Source of the DNA: an uncultured Nioella sp.
Lineage (GTDB): Bacteria > Pseudomonadota > Alphaproteobacteria > Rhodobacterales > Rhodobacteraceae
DNA length: 64,000 nt
Assembly (NCBI GenBank): GCA_947498125.1
Contig: CANMJH010000002.1
Location: 997,001 to 1,061,000, forward strand
Direction of reading: 5' to 3'
The notes below the pieces were generated by a model that saw nothing but the letters and a program-made list of their open reading frames with translations, was not told where the DNA came from and did no database searches. Positions 35,194-43,681 of the stretch are shown here, piece after piece. Position numbers and translations under genes: made by a program. Position 1 is the stretch's first letter. Every line of letters begins with the position of its first letter.

Positions 35194-37614
35194 TTAGAAG
35201 ATGAAGCTGTCGACGCCCAAGGCGCTGGCATCAACTGAGGACAGAACAATACGGTCATTGCTCGCGCCGCCATCAAGTTGCTGCAAGTCAATGACCGTCG
35301 CCCATCCTAAGTCGGTGGTAACTGACGACACCTCTTCCATTGTGGTGTTGAACGCCGACAAATCAATGACGTCATGTTCTGTTTCAAAATCATGCACGTA
35401 GTCTTTGCCAGAGCCTGAGGTGAAGACAAACGTGTCCGCCTCGCCATCCATGCCCCAGTTGCCGCCCCAAAGCTGATCGTCGCCGCGACCGCCTTCGATT
35501 GTGTCAGACCCTGCACCACCAACAAGCTTGTCGTTGCCAATGCCGCCTTCTACTTTGTCGTCGCCATCGCCAGCGTGGATGTAGTCTTGCCCATCATTTC
35601 CCAACAAGACGTCATTGCCATTTTCGCCGCGGATCTTGTCATTACCAGCGCCGCCGGATGCCCAGTCATTTCCCGTGCCGCAATTAAAGATGTCGTTACC
35701 CTGATCACCAAACAACGCGTCGTCGCCATCGCCACCGTTCAAAGTATCGTCGCCAGCATTTCCGTGCATTTCATCGTCGCCGTCGCCACCATTCAAGACG
35801 TCATTTCCGCCCTCAACCAGTGTCAACGCAGGCTCGCGCAGCAATACGGCTGCTTCGGCGTCAATTTCAGAGAAGGCATCGATCGAACGTGGGTCGACTG
35901 CACCGTCATTGGACCCGGTAGAGGGCGCCTCTGACATGAACTCGGAATAGGCCTGACCAGTATTCCAATCCATGTTGATCTTAAAGATCGCGCCTTCGAC
36001 ATCAGTTGAGGCATTAAGGTCATGGTCGCCTTTGTTGAGACCGTAATAGAGGTTGCCTTCGCCATCCAGGAAGACCGCCCCATAAGCCCCTTTGGCCATG
36101 CCTGTGCTCATGTCATCGCCATAAAGCGTCCCAGTTATACTGAGTTCAGTAAAGGTTGGTGTGCCGCCTGCCTGCAGCGTGCTCATGTCGATTTTGACAA
36201 CTTTCCCGTTCCCACCATTGGTTTTGGGCGCGACGACGGCGTAGAAATTGCCATCTTCGCTGTTAAAGGCCACGTCATAGGTGCGGTCGTTGAACAAGTC
36301 GTTTGGCAAGTTGTAATGGCTGATGATCGGGTTGCCGTTGGCGTCAAAGTTATTCACATCCACAACGCTGACGCGGTTCATGGCAGAGTGGAACGTCCAC
36401 AGGTTGCCGCTGTCATCGAAGTCGCCAACGTAGTCCCCATAAAAGCCTTCGCCGACGCGGTACGTGTCTCCCGCGGCATCGATCATGACGATATCCGAGA
36501 TCGAGACTGCATTGCCCGCAGTATCCCTGCCCGTGCTTTTGGCAATGCCATAGATCATGTCGGCCTCAACGTTGAAGCCCGCCGCATTGATTTTGAAATT
36601 GGGTTTTTCGCCTACGGCAATGTATTCTTTCTCGGCGACATCAAAGACGTTCAGTTGGCCATCGATCACTTGGTAAAGCTTGGCTTGGCCCGCAGCGAAG
36701 GCTTGGACATCGACGTCAGATCCGCCAACGGACATCGTTTTTTCATATGAGGTGATCGGACCCTCGAAATTGTAGTTTGACGTGCTTTCAGGTGTCAGCG
36801 CGTTAAAGGTCAGAGCGCCTTCTTCACCTGTGCTGACGACATCGACTTCGAACGTTTGAAAGGCTCCGGAAGTCGCCTCTACGGTGTCGATTACTTCACC
36901 GTTCCACAAGACCTCAACCGCGCCGGTTGCATGGCCACCGGCCAGGTTTGCGGCCAGATCGAAAGAGATTGTGTAGGTTTCGCCAATCACGGTTTCTACG
37001 GATTGCGCGATCGAGGTTTCGCCAAAAGTATCAACCATTGTCCAAGCGCTGCCTTCAGCGATCTGTGCGAAGGTCGAGGCCGAAGAGCCTGCCGTCTCAA
37101 GCAGGTTGTCGCCCTTAACATCCCCATAAACAACATCGTTGCCGTCGCCTGCGTTAACAGTGTCGTGGCCGTACCCGCCCTCGGCAACGTCGTTTCCGTC
37201 TTCAAGGTTGATCCTATCATTGCCATGTCCGCCCCGCGCCTCATCGTCGCCGCGACCGCCGTTTACAATGTCATCGCCCGACCCGGCATAAAGGGTATCG
37301 TCGCCGCCGTTGCCAAGCAGGACATCGTTGCCCGCGCCAGTCGAGATGATGTCGTTGTAGGACTTGTCGGCGCCGTAGTTGGACACAATAACGGCTTCTG
37401 CATTGTAGACCCACTCTCCATCAATAAAGCGCCACTCGTTCCCAACCATGTCGCCCGCTGCAAGGTCATTGGCCTGCTCGGTTGAGATTGTGTCGTTCCC
37501 TTCCAAGCCGTTGACCAACGTGGCATCAGTTCCGAGCGCATCATTGGTCGCTAGGCCGTCGTTTTGGGATGTGCCTAGAAGGTTGTAGACGGTGTCTTGT
37601 GCGGTGTTCGTCAT
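35194..37614 (-). CDS. RTX-type calcium-binding repeat protein, probably secreted by a type I system
   Basis: An 806-residue extracellular protein with two blocks of glycine-aspartate nonapeptide repeats of the GGxGxDxLx type (about residues 60-150 and 600-735), which fold on Ca2+ as parallel beta-rolls. Between them lies a non-repeat domain of about 440 residues; its second half resembles a beta-propeller or DUF6923-type region (short strands with GDFDDSGNLWTFHS, DGEGNLYYGLN). There is no N-terminal signal peptide; the C-terminus ends in a hydrophobic LGVDSFIF typical of type I secretion substrates. No ABC/HlyD exporter genes lie nearby. A single cysteine sits in one repeat (FNCGTGND), unusual for the class. 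It could be an S-layer, adhesin or biofilm component. Confidence 0.88.
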   Translation of the reverse strand: MTNTAQDTVYNLLGTSQNDGLATNDALGTDATLVNGLEGNDTISTEQANDLAAGDMVGNEWRFIDGEWVYNAEAVIVSNYGADKSYNDIISTGAGNDVLLGNGGDDTLYAGSGDDIVNGGRGDDEARGGHGNDRINLEDGNDVAEGGYGHDTVNAGDGNDVVYGDVKGDNLLETAGSSASTFAQIAEGSAWTMVDTFGETSIAQSVETVIGETYTISFDLAANLAGGHATGAVEVLWNGEVIDTVEATSGAFQTFEVDVVSTGEEGALTFNALTPESTSNYNFEGPITSYEKTMSVGGSDVDVQAFAAGQAKLYQVIDGQLNVFDVAEKEYIAVGEKPNFKINAAGFNVEADMIYGIAKSTGRDTAGNAVSISDIVMIDAAGDTYRVGEGFYGDYVGDFDDSGNLWTFHSAMNRVSVVDVNNFDANGNPIISHYNLPNDLFNDRTYDVAFNSEDGNFYAVVAPKTNGGNGKVVKIDMSTLQAGGTPTFTELSITGTLYGDDMSTGMAKGAYGAVFLDGEGNLYYGLNKGDHDLNASTDVEGAIFKINMDWNTGQAYSEFMSEAPSTGSNDGAVDPRSIDAFSEIDAEAAVLLREPALTLVEGGNDVLNGGDGDDEMHGNAGDDTLNGGDGDDALFGDQGNDIFNCGTGNDWASGGAGNDKIRGENGNDVLLGNDGQDYIHAGDGDDKVEGGIGNDKLVGGAGSDTIEGGRGDDQLWGGNWGMDGEADTFVFTSGSGKDYVHDFETEHDVIDLSAFNTTMEEVSSVTTDLGWATVIDLQQLDGGASNDRIVLSSVDASALGVDSFIF

Positions 37615-37928
37615 AGTATTTCCGATCAGCTACGAGCGATAGGCTGAACGCGCGACCGTTCGAATTGAAGTTCGCGCCGTAAGAATCGCTATGGGTTAAG
37701 GTCTGATCGTTGTGTCGCAGGGATGGGCCGTCTTAGCGAAAGTGCAAAGGCGTAGCACCATGTGCAAAAGGATAGGTTTGGGTCTTTCAAGAGGATAGCC
37801 TGATGGCAATTGGATCCGAAGGGCGGGTAAACTAAGTCCACTAACAAATGAAGTTTGTGCTTGCGTACTAAGGCCTAAATGCAAAGAACAAGACCGACAG
37901 CGGTTAGAAGATGGTAAGGATTTTCGTC
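37615..37928. other. Divergent intergenic region between RTX and globin genes
   Basis: Some 314 bp with no ORF that I can support. It must contain the promoters of the RTX gene (leftward) and the globin gene (rightward). I saw no clear consensus site; a TTCGAATTGAAGTTCG partial inverted repeat lies about 45 bp inside the RTX side. Confidence 0.5.
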
Positions 37929-38336
37929 ATGGATGACGCAGTTGAAAGAATTCGGGCCAGCTGGGCCCTAGCCGCGGCAGACGCGGAAACGACGGCCAGA
38001 GTTTTTTATGCCAAACTCTTTCGGCTTGATCCCAGCACCAAGCCTCTGTTTGTCGGCGACTTGACACTTCAGGGACGTAAGCTGACCCAGACGCTTACGT
38101 TTATTGTCGACAACCTCGAAGATACGGATCTGCTGTTTCCGGCGGCAATTGATCTGGCGCAGCGGCACGTTGCGTATGGTGTCCAAGAGGATCAATATGC
38201 ATCAGTAGGCGTAGCGCTGATTGACACATTTAAGCAATTGCTGGGTTCGGCATTTTCGGCTGAAGATGAACAGGCGTGGCAGACGACATATCAGGGGTTG
38301 TCGGATGCGATGATCCAAGCTGCTTATCCCGGTTAA
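37929..38336 (+). CDS. Globin (bacterial haemoglobin-like)
   Basis: A 135-residue single-domain globin. The sequence follows the Vitreoscilla / flavohaemoglobin-type fold: RASWALAAADAETTARVFYAKLFRLDP at helices A-B, and a proximal His80 in the RHVAYGV segment of helix F. There is no reductase domain. It probably binds O2 or NO. The ATG at 37929 has AAGGA eight bases upstream; a longer frame begins at 37911. It lies 93 bp upstream of the FIST-domain gene on the same strand, so it may be part of the same signalling region, as O2/NO handling. Confidence 0.85.
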   Translation: MDDAVERIRASWALAAADAETTARVFYAKLFRLDPSTKPLFVGDLTLQGRKLTQTLTFIVDNLEDTDLLFPAAIDLAQRHVAYGVQEDQYASVGVALIDTFKQLLGSAFSAEDEQAWQTTYQGLSDAMIQAAYPG

Positions 38337-38429
38337 CTATCCTTTCGTATAGCTCTTCTATGCGCCTGAATAGAAGCGTTGCCATTCTACATGATGTAGC
38401 ACGCAGGCTGCAGCTATGGGGAGCGCATC

Positions 38430-39575
38430 TTGGACATCTTGGTAGAACACGCCGACACCTTTTCTGACCTTCAGGGCAAGCTAGGGAAACGGTCCTTCGA
38501 TTTCGCAGCAATTCACGGGAATATTGACGCCTTTCGGGACGATTCGCTGTCGCTGGATACATGCGCGGCCCTTCACGGCGCTACATCCTGTTTGGGGGCG
38601 ATGACGAATGGCGGTTACACCAAAGGTGTCGCCGCATTTGCCATTGACGACCCTGACGGCGCCTACGGAACCGCGGTGCAGGCATTCGAAGGTAATCCAA
38701 AGGTTGCTGCAAGTATTGCCACAAAAAACGCGTTGATCGCAGCAGATCGGATGGGCGAGCAACCAGACCTAATTTGGGTCTCGGTCACCCCTGGCTGCGA
38801 AGAAGATGTTCTGGAGGGCATCGAATCCATCGTTGGCCCTGATGTTCCCATTGTCGGAGGGAGCGCGGCGGACAATTCAGTTGAAGGAAACTGGTTTGTT
38901 TTCGGCTCTGCACAGCGCGAGGCTGAAGGCGTTATTGTCTCTGTGCTGTTTCCATCGGTTCCGGTCTCTTTGGCCTACCAAAACGGTTATTCCCCCACAG
39001 AACACCGCGGTGTCATCACCAAATCCGACGGACGAAAGGTCTTTGAGATAGACGGACTTCCCGCGCTGGGCGTGTATAGCCGATGGACGGGCGGAGAAAT
39101 CGCACCGACAATCCAAGGGTCGGGCGACAAGGCGATTTTGTCGGAAAGCACATTCTGGCCGTTAGGGCGAGAAGTGTCGCAGTTGGGTAATGTGCCATTC
39201 TATCTGCTTGCCCATCCCGCCGTTGCACATGTCGATGGGTCCATCGAGCTTTTTGCAAATGTCGAGACCGGCGAAGAGGTGGTTCTTATGAATGGCACCA
39301 AAACGGGTTTGATCACCCGCGCGGGCCGCGTTGCAAATACGGCGCGGCGGGCAGGGGGGCTGGACGAAAGGCAAGTGCTGGGGGCATTAATGATTTACTG
39401 CGGTGGTTGCATGTTGTCGGTGCAAGATCAGCTGGACGAAGTGGTAAACGGAGTGAACAGCGCTCTTGGAGAAAGCCCCTTTGTTGGCGCATTCACATTT
39501 GGAGAACAAGGTGCTTTACTAAGGGCCGGGAACCGTCATGGAAATCTTATGATTTCGTGTGTAGTTTTTGGATGA
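38430..39575 (+). CDS. FIST-domain sensor protein (NosP-like), TTG start
   Basis: A 381-residue cytoplasmic protein with FIST N and FIST_C domains. Recognisable segments are GATSCLGAMTNGG early, VGGSAADN in the middle, and FTFGEQG near the end. FIST proteins bind small ligands; the NosP subgroup binds haem and senses nitric oxide, acting on a co-transcribed hybrid histidine kinase. The next gene here, 19 bp downstream, is such a kinase. The start is a TTG at 38430, preceded by GGGGAG; no ATG lies nearby in frame. Whether this copy binds haem is not shown by sequence alone. Confidence 0.85.
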   Translation: MDILVEHADTFSDLQGKLGKRSFDFAAIHGNIDAFRDDSLSLDTCAALHGATSCLGAMTNGGYTKGVAAFAIDDPDGAYGTAVQAFEGNPKVAASIATKNALIAADRMGEQPDLIWVSVTPGCEEDVLEGIESIVGPDVPIVGGSAADNSVEGNWFVFGSAQREAEGVIVSVLFPSVPVSLAYQNGYSPTEHRGVITKSDGRKVFEIDGLPALGVYSRWTGGEIAPTIQGSGDKAILSESTFWPLGREVSQLGNVPFYLLAHPAVAHVDGSIELFANVETGEEVVLMNGTKTGLITRAGRVANTARRAGGLDERQVLGALMIYCGGCMLSVQDQLDEVVNGVNSALGESPFVGAFTFGEQGALLRAGNRHGNLMISCVVFG

Positions 39576-39594
39576 CCCAAGTAAAGTTGATTGA

Positions 39595-42348
39595 ATGGCC
39601 GATGACGAAAGGTTGCGCGAAGCTCTATTGGAACTGCAAATGTTGCGGGACCGGGAAGCTCATGTCCTGCAAGAGACCAAGTCACTCGTAGATTGCCTTG
39701 AGGCTTATACCTCCGCCAAAGGTCCGGGCGATGCATTGGCGTCAATATTCCAATCCCTTCGACAAAAGTTGGGGTCTTCCAGTTCGTTTCTTTTGATGCG
39801 CTGTGCAGATGCCGACATTAAGATTGTGGCCTGTGATGAGCCCTCATATTTGGGAAAGACATTTCGTGCGCCATTGGATGTGTTCGCGCGCCCGCGCAAC
39901 ATTTCGGATATGGCGGCTTTTGACGGCTGGGAAGACCCCTTCGATCCGCAGCGCCATGGCGGCTTGCTGATTGCTGTCGCGTCCGATGATGTGGCTTTAG
40001 CAACGTTGCGCAACAAGCCCGGCACATTCAAGAAAAGCGACCTGGATTTGGTGCGGCGCTTGTCCGGCCTTGCCGCTCAAGCTTTAAAGAACAAGGATTT
40101 GGCGGATGAGAATGAGTTATTGGCCGCAACGATTTCCGGATCTTCTTCTGGCTTTGCGATATCAGATGCCTCGCAAGAAGATCAGCCGCTGATCTATGTG
40201 AACAAGGCGTTCGAGACACTGTCGGGGTATTCGGCCGCAGAGGCGATTGGCCAAAATTGCCGGTTTCTGACCGCAGAGCCTCCCGATGCTCCTGAACGCA
40301 TACGTTTGAGCAAGGCGGTTGCCGACAAGACGGGGGGGACATTTTTGCTGCGCAATCGCCGACGTTCGGGCGAGATGTTTTGGAATGAGTTAACCCTGTA
40401 CCCGGTGCGCCGCGAAGGCGGTGTTGCGCGAAACCTAGTTGCAACACAAACAGATGTAACAGAGCGCGTAGTTGCCGCTCAGGAACGTGATTTGGTTCGC
40501 GCCAGAATGGAAAGAGCGCTTGCCGCGACAGAAGATGCCTATTTGGTATTAGAGGCGAACGGCATTGTCGCATTCGTCAATGACGCGGTTTCGGGCCTGT
40601 TTCCCGCTCCGGGGTTAGATTGGGCGGTCGGATCGTCCTTTGACGAGAATTGGGCGGCCTATATCGCCGATTGCGCGGATTTGCCGGGACGGGTGACGCA
40701 GCTTATGCGTGAGCCGCGACTTCATGAATTGGCCGATCGTTCGGCCGGGCAGGAGCTGGATCTCCCTGACGGGCGATCGGTTCTTTTGCGCGCAGCATCT
40801 CTCGACGATGGCGGCCTTGCTTTGACCGCCACTGACGTTACGGCTATGAAAAGTGCGGGCCGTTTGTTGTCGCAGCGGCTTGCTGCGATTGAAGCGGCCC
40901 CAGACGGCATCGCTGTCACCGGAGAAGAAGGTCGGATTATCTATTTGAACTCCGCCGCAACAAAATTATTCGGATTCAAGCGCGCGACCCTTGGCCTTGG
41001 GACACGGTGGCACGAACGTTACCAAAACGCCGAATTTGGCGATACAGACAGGCCGTTTGAAGTCACGCTCGACCGTTTGGGCAAGGACGAAAAATCCACC
41101 CATGAAATTACGGGGTCTCCTTTGGATACAGGAGGATCCATTTTGGTCATCCGCGATGTATCGGAGAGCCTCGCAAATGAAGCTCGTGAAGCGGAAATGA
41201 TGATGGAGTTGTCACGGCTTGAACGGCAAGAGGCTATAGCGCAGCTTACTGCAGGAATTGCGCATGACTTTAATAATCTGCTGTCGGCGATCAATGGCTC
41301 GGCTACGTTAATTGGAATGGATGACGGGTTGCCGGCCAACGTGCGCCCGCATCTGGACCGTATCCTTGCAGCAGGTGTCCAATCGGCCAAGTTGGTGTCT
41401 CGCCTGTTGGATGTCGGCGCCGGGTACGAGAGTGACGGCGCGTTCGGGCTGTCCCCGGTTTTGGCCTCGCTTCCCAGCTTGTTGGGAACAAACCTGCCCG
41501 GCAATATTGAACTGCTGATTGACGATGACGCCTCGAAAGATCTGGTGTTGATTGGTGGATCAGGGGCGCTCAACCAAATCCTTGTAAATTTGGTGCTGAA
41601 CGCGCGCGACGCGATTGGCGAAAACAAGGGCCGCATCGCATTGAAGGCGGGCGAATGCACAGGGGCCAATGCAGGCCCATTGGCAACCGAGCATCTAAAC
41701 CCGTTGGTGCGCTATGCTTGGATCAGTGTGTGGGATAACGGTGGCGGAATGCCTCCCGAGATTGCAGAGAGGATTTTCGAGCCGTTTTTTACCACAAAGG
41801 GCCGACAAGGTACGGGCCTTGGTTTGGCCACGTCAGCCGTGCAGATGCGAACGCTGGGCGGCACGATTTCGTTGCAAACGCAGCAAGGTGAAAGCACGAC
41901 ATTCACGATCTATTGGCCTTTGGCTACAATTGCGTCTGATGAGGTGGCATTAGAGACGGCAGGCCTTGAGGCGTTACGCGGCACGACAATGATTGTAGTG
42001 GACGACGATCCCGATGTTGCGGCAGTAATCTCTACTTACCTTGAGTCGCAGGGTGTCGAAGTGGCGGTTTGCGAGGACCCACGCGATGCCATTGACGCCG
42101 TGTCCGAGGATCCGGGTGGCTGGTCTGCCCTTATCACCGATTATGACATGCCGATCATGAATGGCGGGGCCTTGACCGAAGCGATAAAGGGCGCGGCGCC
42201 AAATCTACCTGTATTTGTCGTTACCGCATTGGCTAAGCGCCTTTCAGATCCTAGACTAGCCCGAGGACAAGCCGCCGCAATCTTTGCCAAGCCTGTTGAT
42301 CTAAGTGCATTGTCGCGGGCATTGGCGGCCAGCGTTACCGAAAACTAA
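39595..42348 (+). CDS. Hybrid histidine kinase with a LOV-type PAS domain
   Basis: A 917-residue cytoplasmic kinase. Order: coiled coil (1-30), GAF-like region (about 35-165), LOV/PAS domain (about 170-290), two further PAS-like regions (300-420, 430-530), HisKA with phospho-acceptor His557 in GIAHDFNNLL, HATPase (N box NLVLNARDAIG; DNGGGMP; FTTKGRQGTGLGLA) and receiver with Asp849. The LOV motif is GQNCRFLTAE with Cys222, followed by FWNELTLYPV, as in blue-light receptors that form a flavin-cysteinyl adduct. It lies 19 bp after the FIST gene. The ATG follows GTAAAGTTGATTGA. The output is likely via the HPt protein downstream. No transmembrane segment is seen. Confidence 0.92.
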   Translation: MADDERLREALLELQMLRDREAHVLQETKSLVDCLEAYTSAKGPGDALASIFQSLRQKLGSSSSFLLMRCADADIKIVACDEPSYLGKTFRAPLDVFARPRNISDMAAFDGWEDPFDPQRHGGLLIAVASDDVALATLRNKPGTFKKSDLDLVRRLSGLAAQALKNKDLADENELLAATISGSSSGFAISDASQEDQPLIYVNKAFETLSGYSAAEAIGQNCRFLTAEPPDAPERIRLSKAVADKTGGTFLLRNRRRSGEMFWNELTLYPVRREGGVARNLVATQTDVTERVVAAQERDLVRARMERALAATEDAYLVLEANGIVAFVNDAVSGLFPAPGLDWAVGSSFDENWAAYIADCADLPGRVTQLMREPRLHELADRSAGQELDLPDGRSVLLRAASLDDGGLALTATDVTAMKSAGRLLSQRLAAIEAAPDGIAVTGEEGRIIYLNSAATKLFGFKRATLGLGTRWHERYQNAEFGDTDRPFEVTLDRLGKDEKSTHEITGSPLDTGGSILVIRDVSESLANEAREAEMMMELSRLERQEAIAQLTAGIAHDFNNLLSAINGSATLIGMDDGLPANVRPHLDRILAAGVQSAKLVSRLLDVGAGYESDGAFGLSPVLASLPSLLGTNLPGNIELLIDDDASKDLVLIGGSGALNQILVNLVLNARDAIGENKGRIALKAGECTGANAGPLATEHLNPLVRYAWISVWDNGGGMPPEIAERIFEPFFTTKGRQGTGLGLATSAVQMRTLGGTISLQTQQGESTTFTIYWPLATIASDEVALETAGLEALRGTTMIVVDDDPDVAAVISTYLESQGVEVAVCEDPRDAIDAVSEDPGGWSALITDYDMPIMNGGALTEAIKGAAPNLPVFVVTALAKRLSDPRLARGQAAAIFAKPVDLSALSRALAASVTEN

Positions 42349-42357
42349 GGGGTTTCT

Positions 42358-42972
42358 ATGCGTATTTTGCTTGCTGATGATCATGATCTGGTGCTGGAAA
42401 CCCTGAGTGCCTTTTTAGCCAGCGCGGGCGAATTTGATGTGGAGACCTGCGGGTCACTGGATGCGGCTTGTGAAAAGATCTCAAACGATATCGCTTATGA
42501 CTTGGTTTTGTTGGACTATTCCATGCCGGGCATGAATGGGCTGGACGGTTTGGCCAAGGCGATCAAGCTGTCATTTGGCCGTCCTGTGGCCGTGATGTCC
42601 GGCACGGCCGATAAAACCGTGGCGCAAGATGCAATTGATGCTGGCGCCATCGGATTTCTTCCAAAAACAATGGCAGCAAAATCTCTCATAAACGCGATCC
42701 GGTTTATGGTCATGGGAGAGACCTACGTGCCGGTCGGCTTTATCAATGCCGAAGCAGAGGAAGCCGAGACGCCCTTAGCCAAGCTTCTGACCACACGCGA
42801 GATGCAGGTTCTAAAAGGCCTGACGCGAGGCCTGTCAAACAAAGAGCTGGCAAGGGAATTGGATTTGCAGGAAGTCACGATCAAACTGCATGTGAAGACC
42901 CTATGTCGAAAGCTGGAAGCGAAGAATAGAACGCACGCTGCCATGCTGGGAAAAGACGCCGGAGTCGTCTAG
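42358..42972 (+). CDS. LuxR/NarL-type response regulator
   Basis: A 204-residue two-component regulator starting 9 bp after the kinase. The receiver has the acidic pocket DDHD near the N-terminus, phosphorylatable Asp53 in LLDYSMPG, and Lys in LPKTMA. The C-terminal LuxR-type HTH runs TTREMQVLKGLTRGLSNKELARELDLQEVTIKLHVK, typical of NarL/FixJ proteins. It is therefore the transcriptional arm of the cluster. A LuxR-type regulator next to a NahK-like kinase is also found in Pseudomonas. Target promoters are unknown. Confidence 0.92.
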   Translation: MRILLADDHDLVLETLSAFLASAGEFDVETCGSLDAACEKISNDIAYDLVLLDYSMPGMNGLDGLAKAIKLSFGRPVAVMSGTADKTVAQDAIDAGAIGFLPKTMAAKSLINAIRFMVMGETYVPVGFINAEAEEAETPLAKLLTTREMQVLKGLTRGLSNKELARELDLQEVTIKLHVKTLCRKLEAKNRTHAAMLGKDAGVV

Positions 42973-43104
42973 CGGCGACGCTGATCGAGGCAATGCCGCT
43001 TTGCCGTGGCGGACCGCTTGGTCTGTTAGAGGTGCCGCATTTAGATGCAGATGAGATGCCGAGGGCCTATTCTTAAGGATAGGTGCGCTAGTCCTATGCC
43101 CCCA

Positions 43105-43119
43105 TTAATTCTTTATTAA
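43105..43119 (+). promoter_or_regulatory. Consensus CtrA-binding site (TTAA-N7-TTAA)
   Basis: The sequence TTAATTCTTTATTAA is an exact full-length CtrA box. It is 147 bp upstream of the HPt ATG, in a 293-bp gap after the response regulator gene, so the HPt-phosphatase-STAS-kinase unit may have a separate CtrA-controlled promoter. Confidence 0.55.
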
Positions 43120-43265
43120 TTGTGTCATCGATACTGACACTAAATAGAGAGTATTTCCATGCCGTTTTTTGCAGCAGACCTAACAGACCCAACAACGCAG
43201 ATTGCGTTGGCTTTAGGCGTGCAGGTGCATCGGCCTTTCAAAGCAGCCAGCGGGGCGCTTTTGAA

Positions 43266-43595
43266 ATGAAATTGGATACCGCCAGAGTTGATGAAACACG
43301 GTCGCTACTTGGGGATGACGCCTTCGCCAAGTTTCTGCGTCGTCTTGAGGATGAAATGCAGGCGTTCATTGCGTGGTTGAATGAAGAACCAGCGCCTCAA
43401 TCAGATGAAGTCGGACCTCGGTGTCATATGCTGGCGTCTAGCGCTGGATTGTACGGTGCCCGTGATTTGCGTGTGGCGTTGTTAACAGCGGAAGAAACAG
43501 CGAAATCCGACAACCCCGCCGAACTTGCCGTTGTGACAAGCCGCCTTGCAGGCATCTGGTCGGAAACGCGGCAAGAATTCAGAGAGCTGGATTAA
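43266..43595 (+). CDS. Histidine phosphotransfer (HPt) domain protein
   Basis: A 109-residue stand-alone HPt protein. The phospho-accepting site is His54 in RCHMLASSAGLYGARDLRVAL, with the small residues and GA that follow as in the family (canonical HxLKGSSxxxGA). The Lys of the canonical motif is replaced by Ala here. It would carry phosphate between the receiver of the LOV kinase and another receiver, probably that of the next gene. A frame extends up to 43122, but the region before 43266 is not HPt-like. The HPt and REC-PP2C genes are 86 bp apart. Confidence 0.82.
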   Translation: MKLDTARVDETRSLLGDDAFAKFLRRLEDEMQAFIAWLNEEPAPQSDEVGPRCHMLASSAGLYGARDLRVALLTAEETAKSDNPAELAVVTSRLAGIWSETRQEFRELD

Positions 43596-43681
43596 ATCAT
43601 GGTTTTTGCTCTTCATCTTCTCGCCCAATCCACGGAGTTCAATGCGGTCATCATGCCGAACCCTGCCATGCGGGGCACGGT

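Noticed and set aside
35500-35820. RTX-coding repeats as a possible CRISPR-like array
   Set aside because: The repeats are 27-bp multiples in frame with the GGxGxDxLx protein motif and have no unique spacers.
36022-36750. 242-codon plus-strand frame opposite the RTX gene
   Set aside because: Repeat-rich RTX genes often leave long open antisense frames; no domain or ribosome site supports it.
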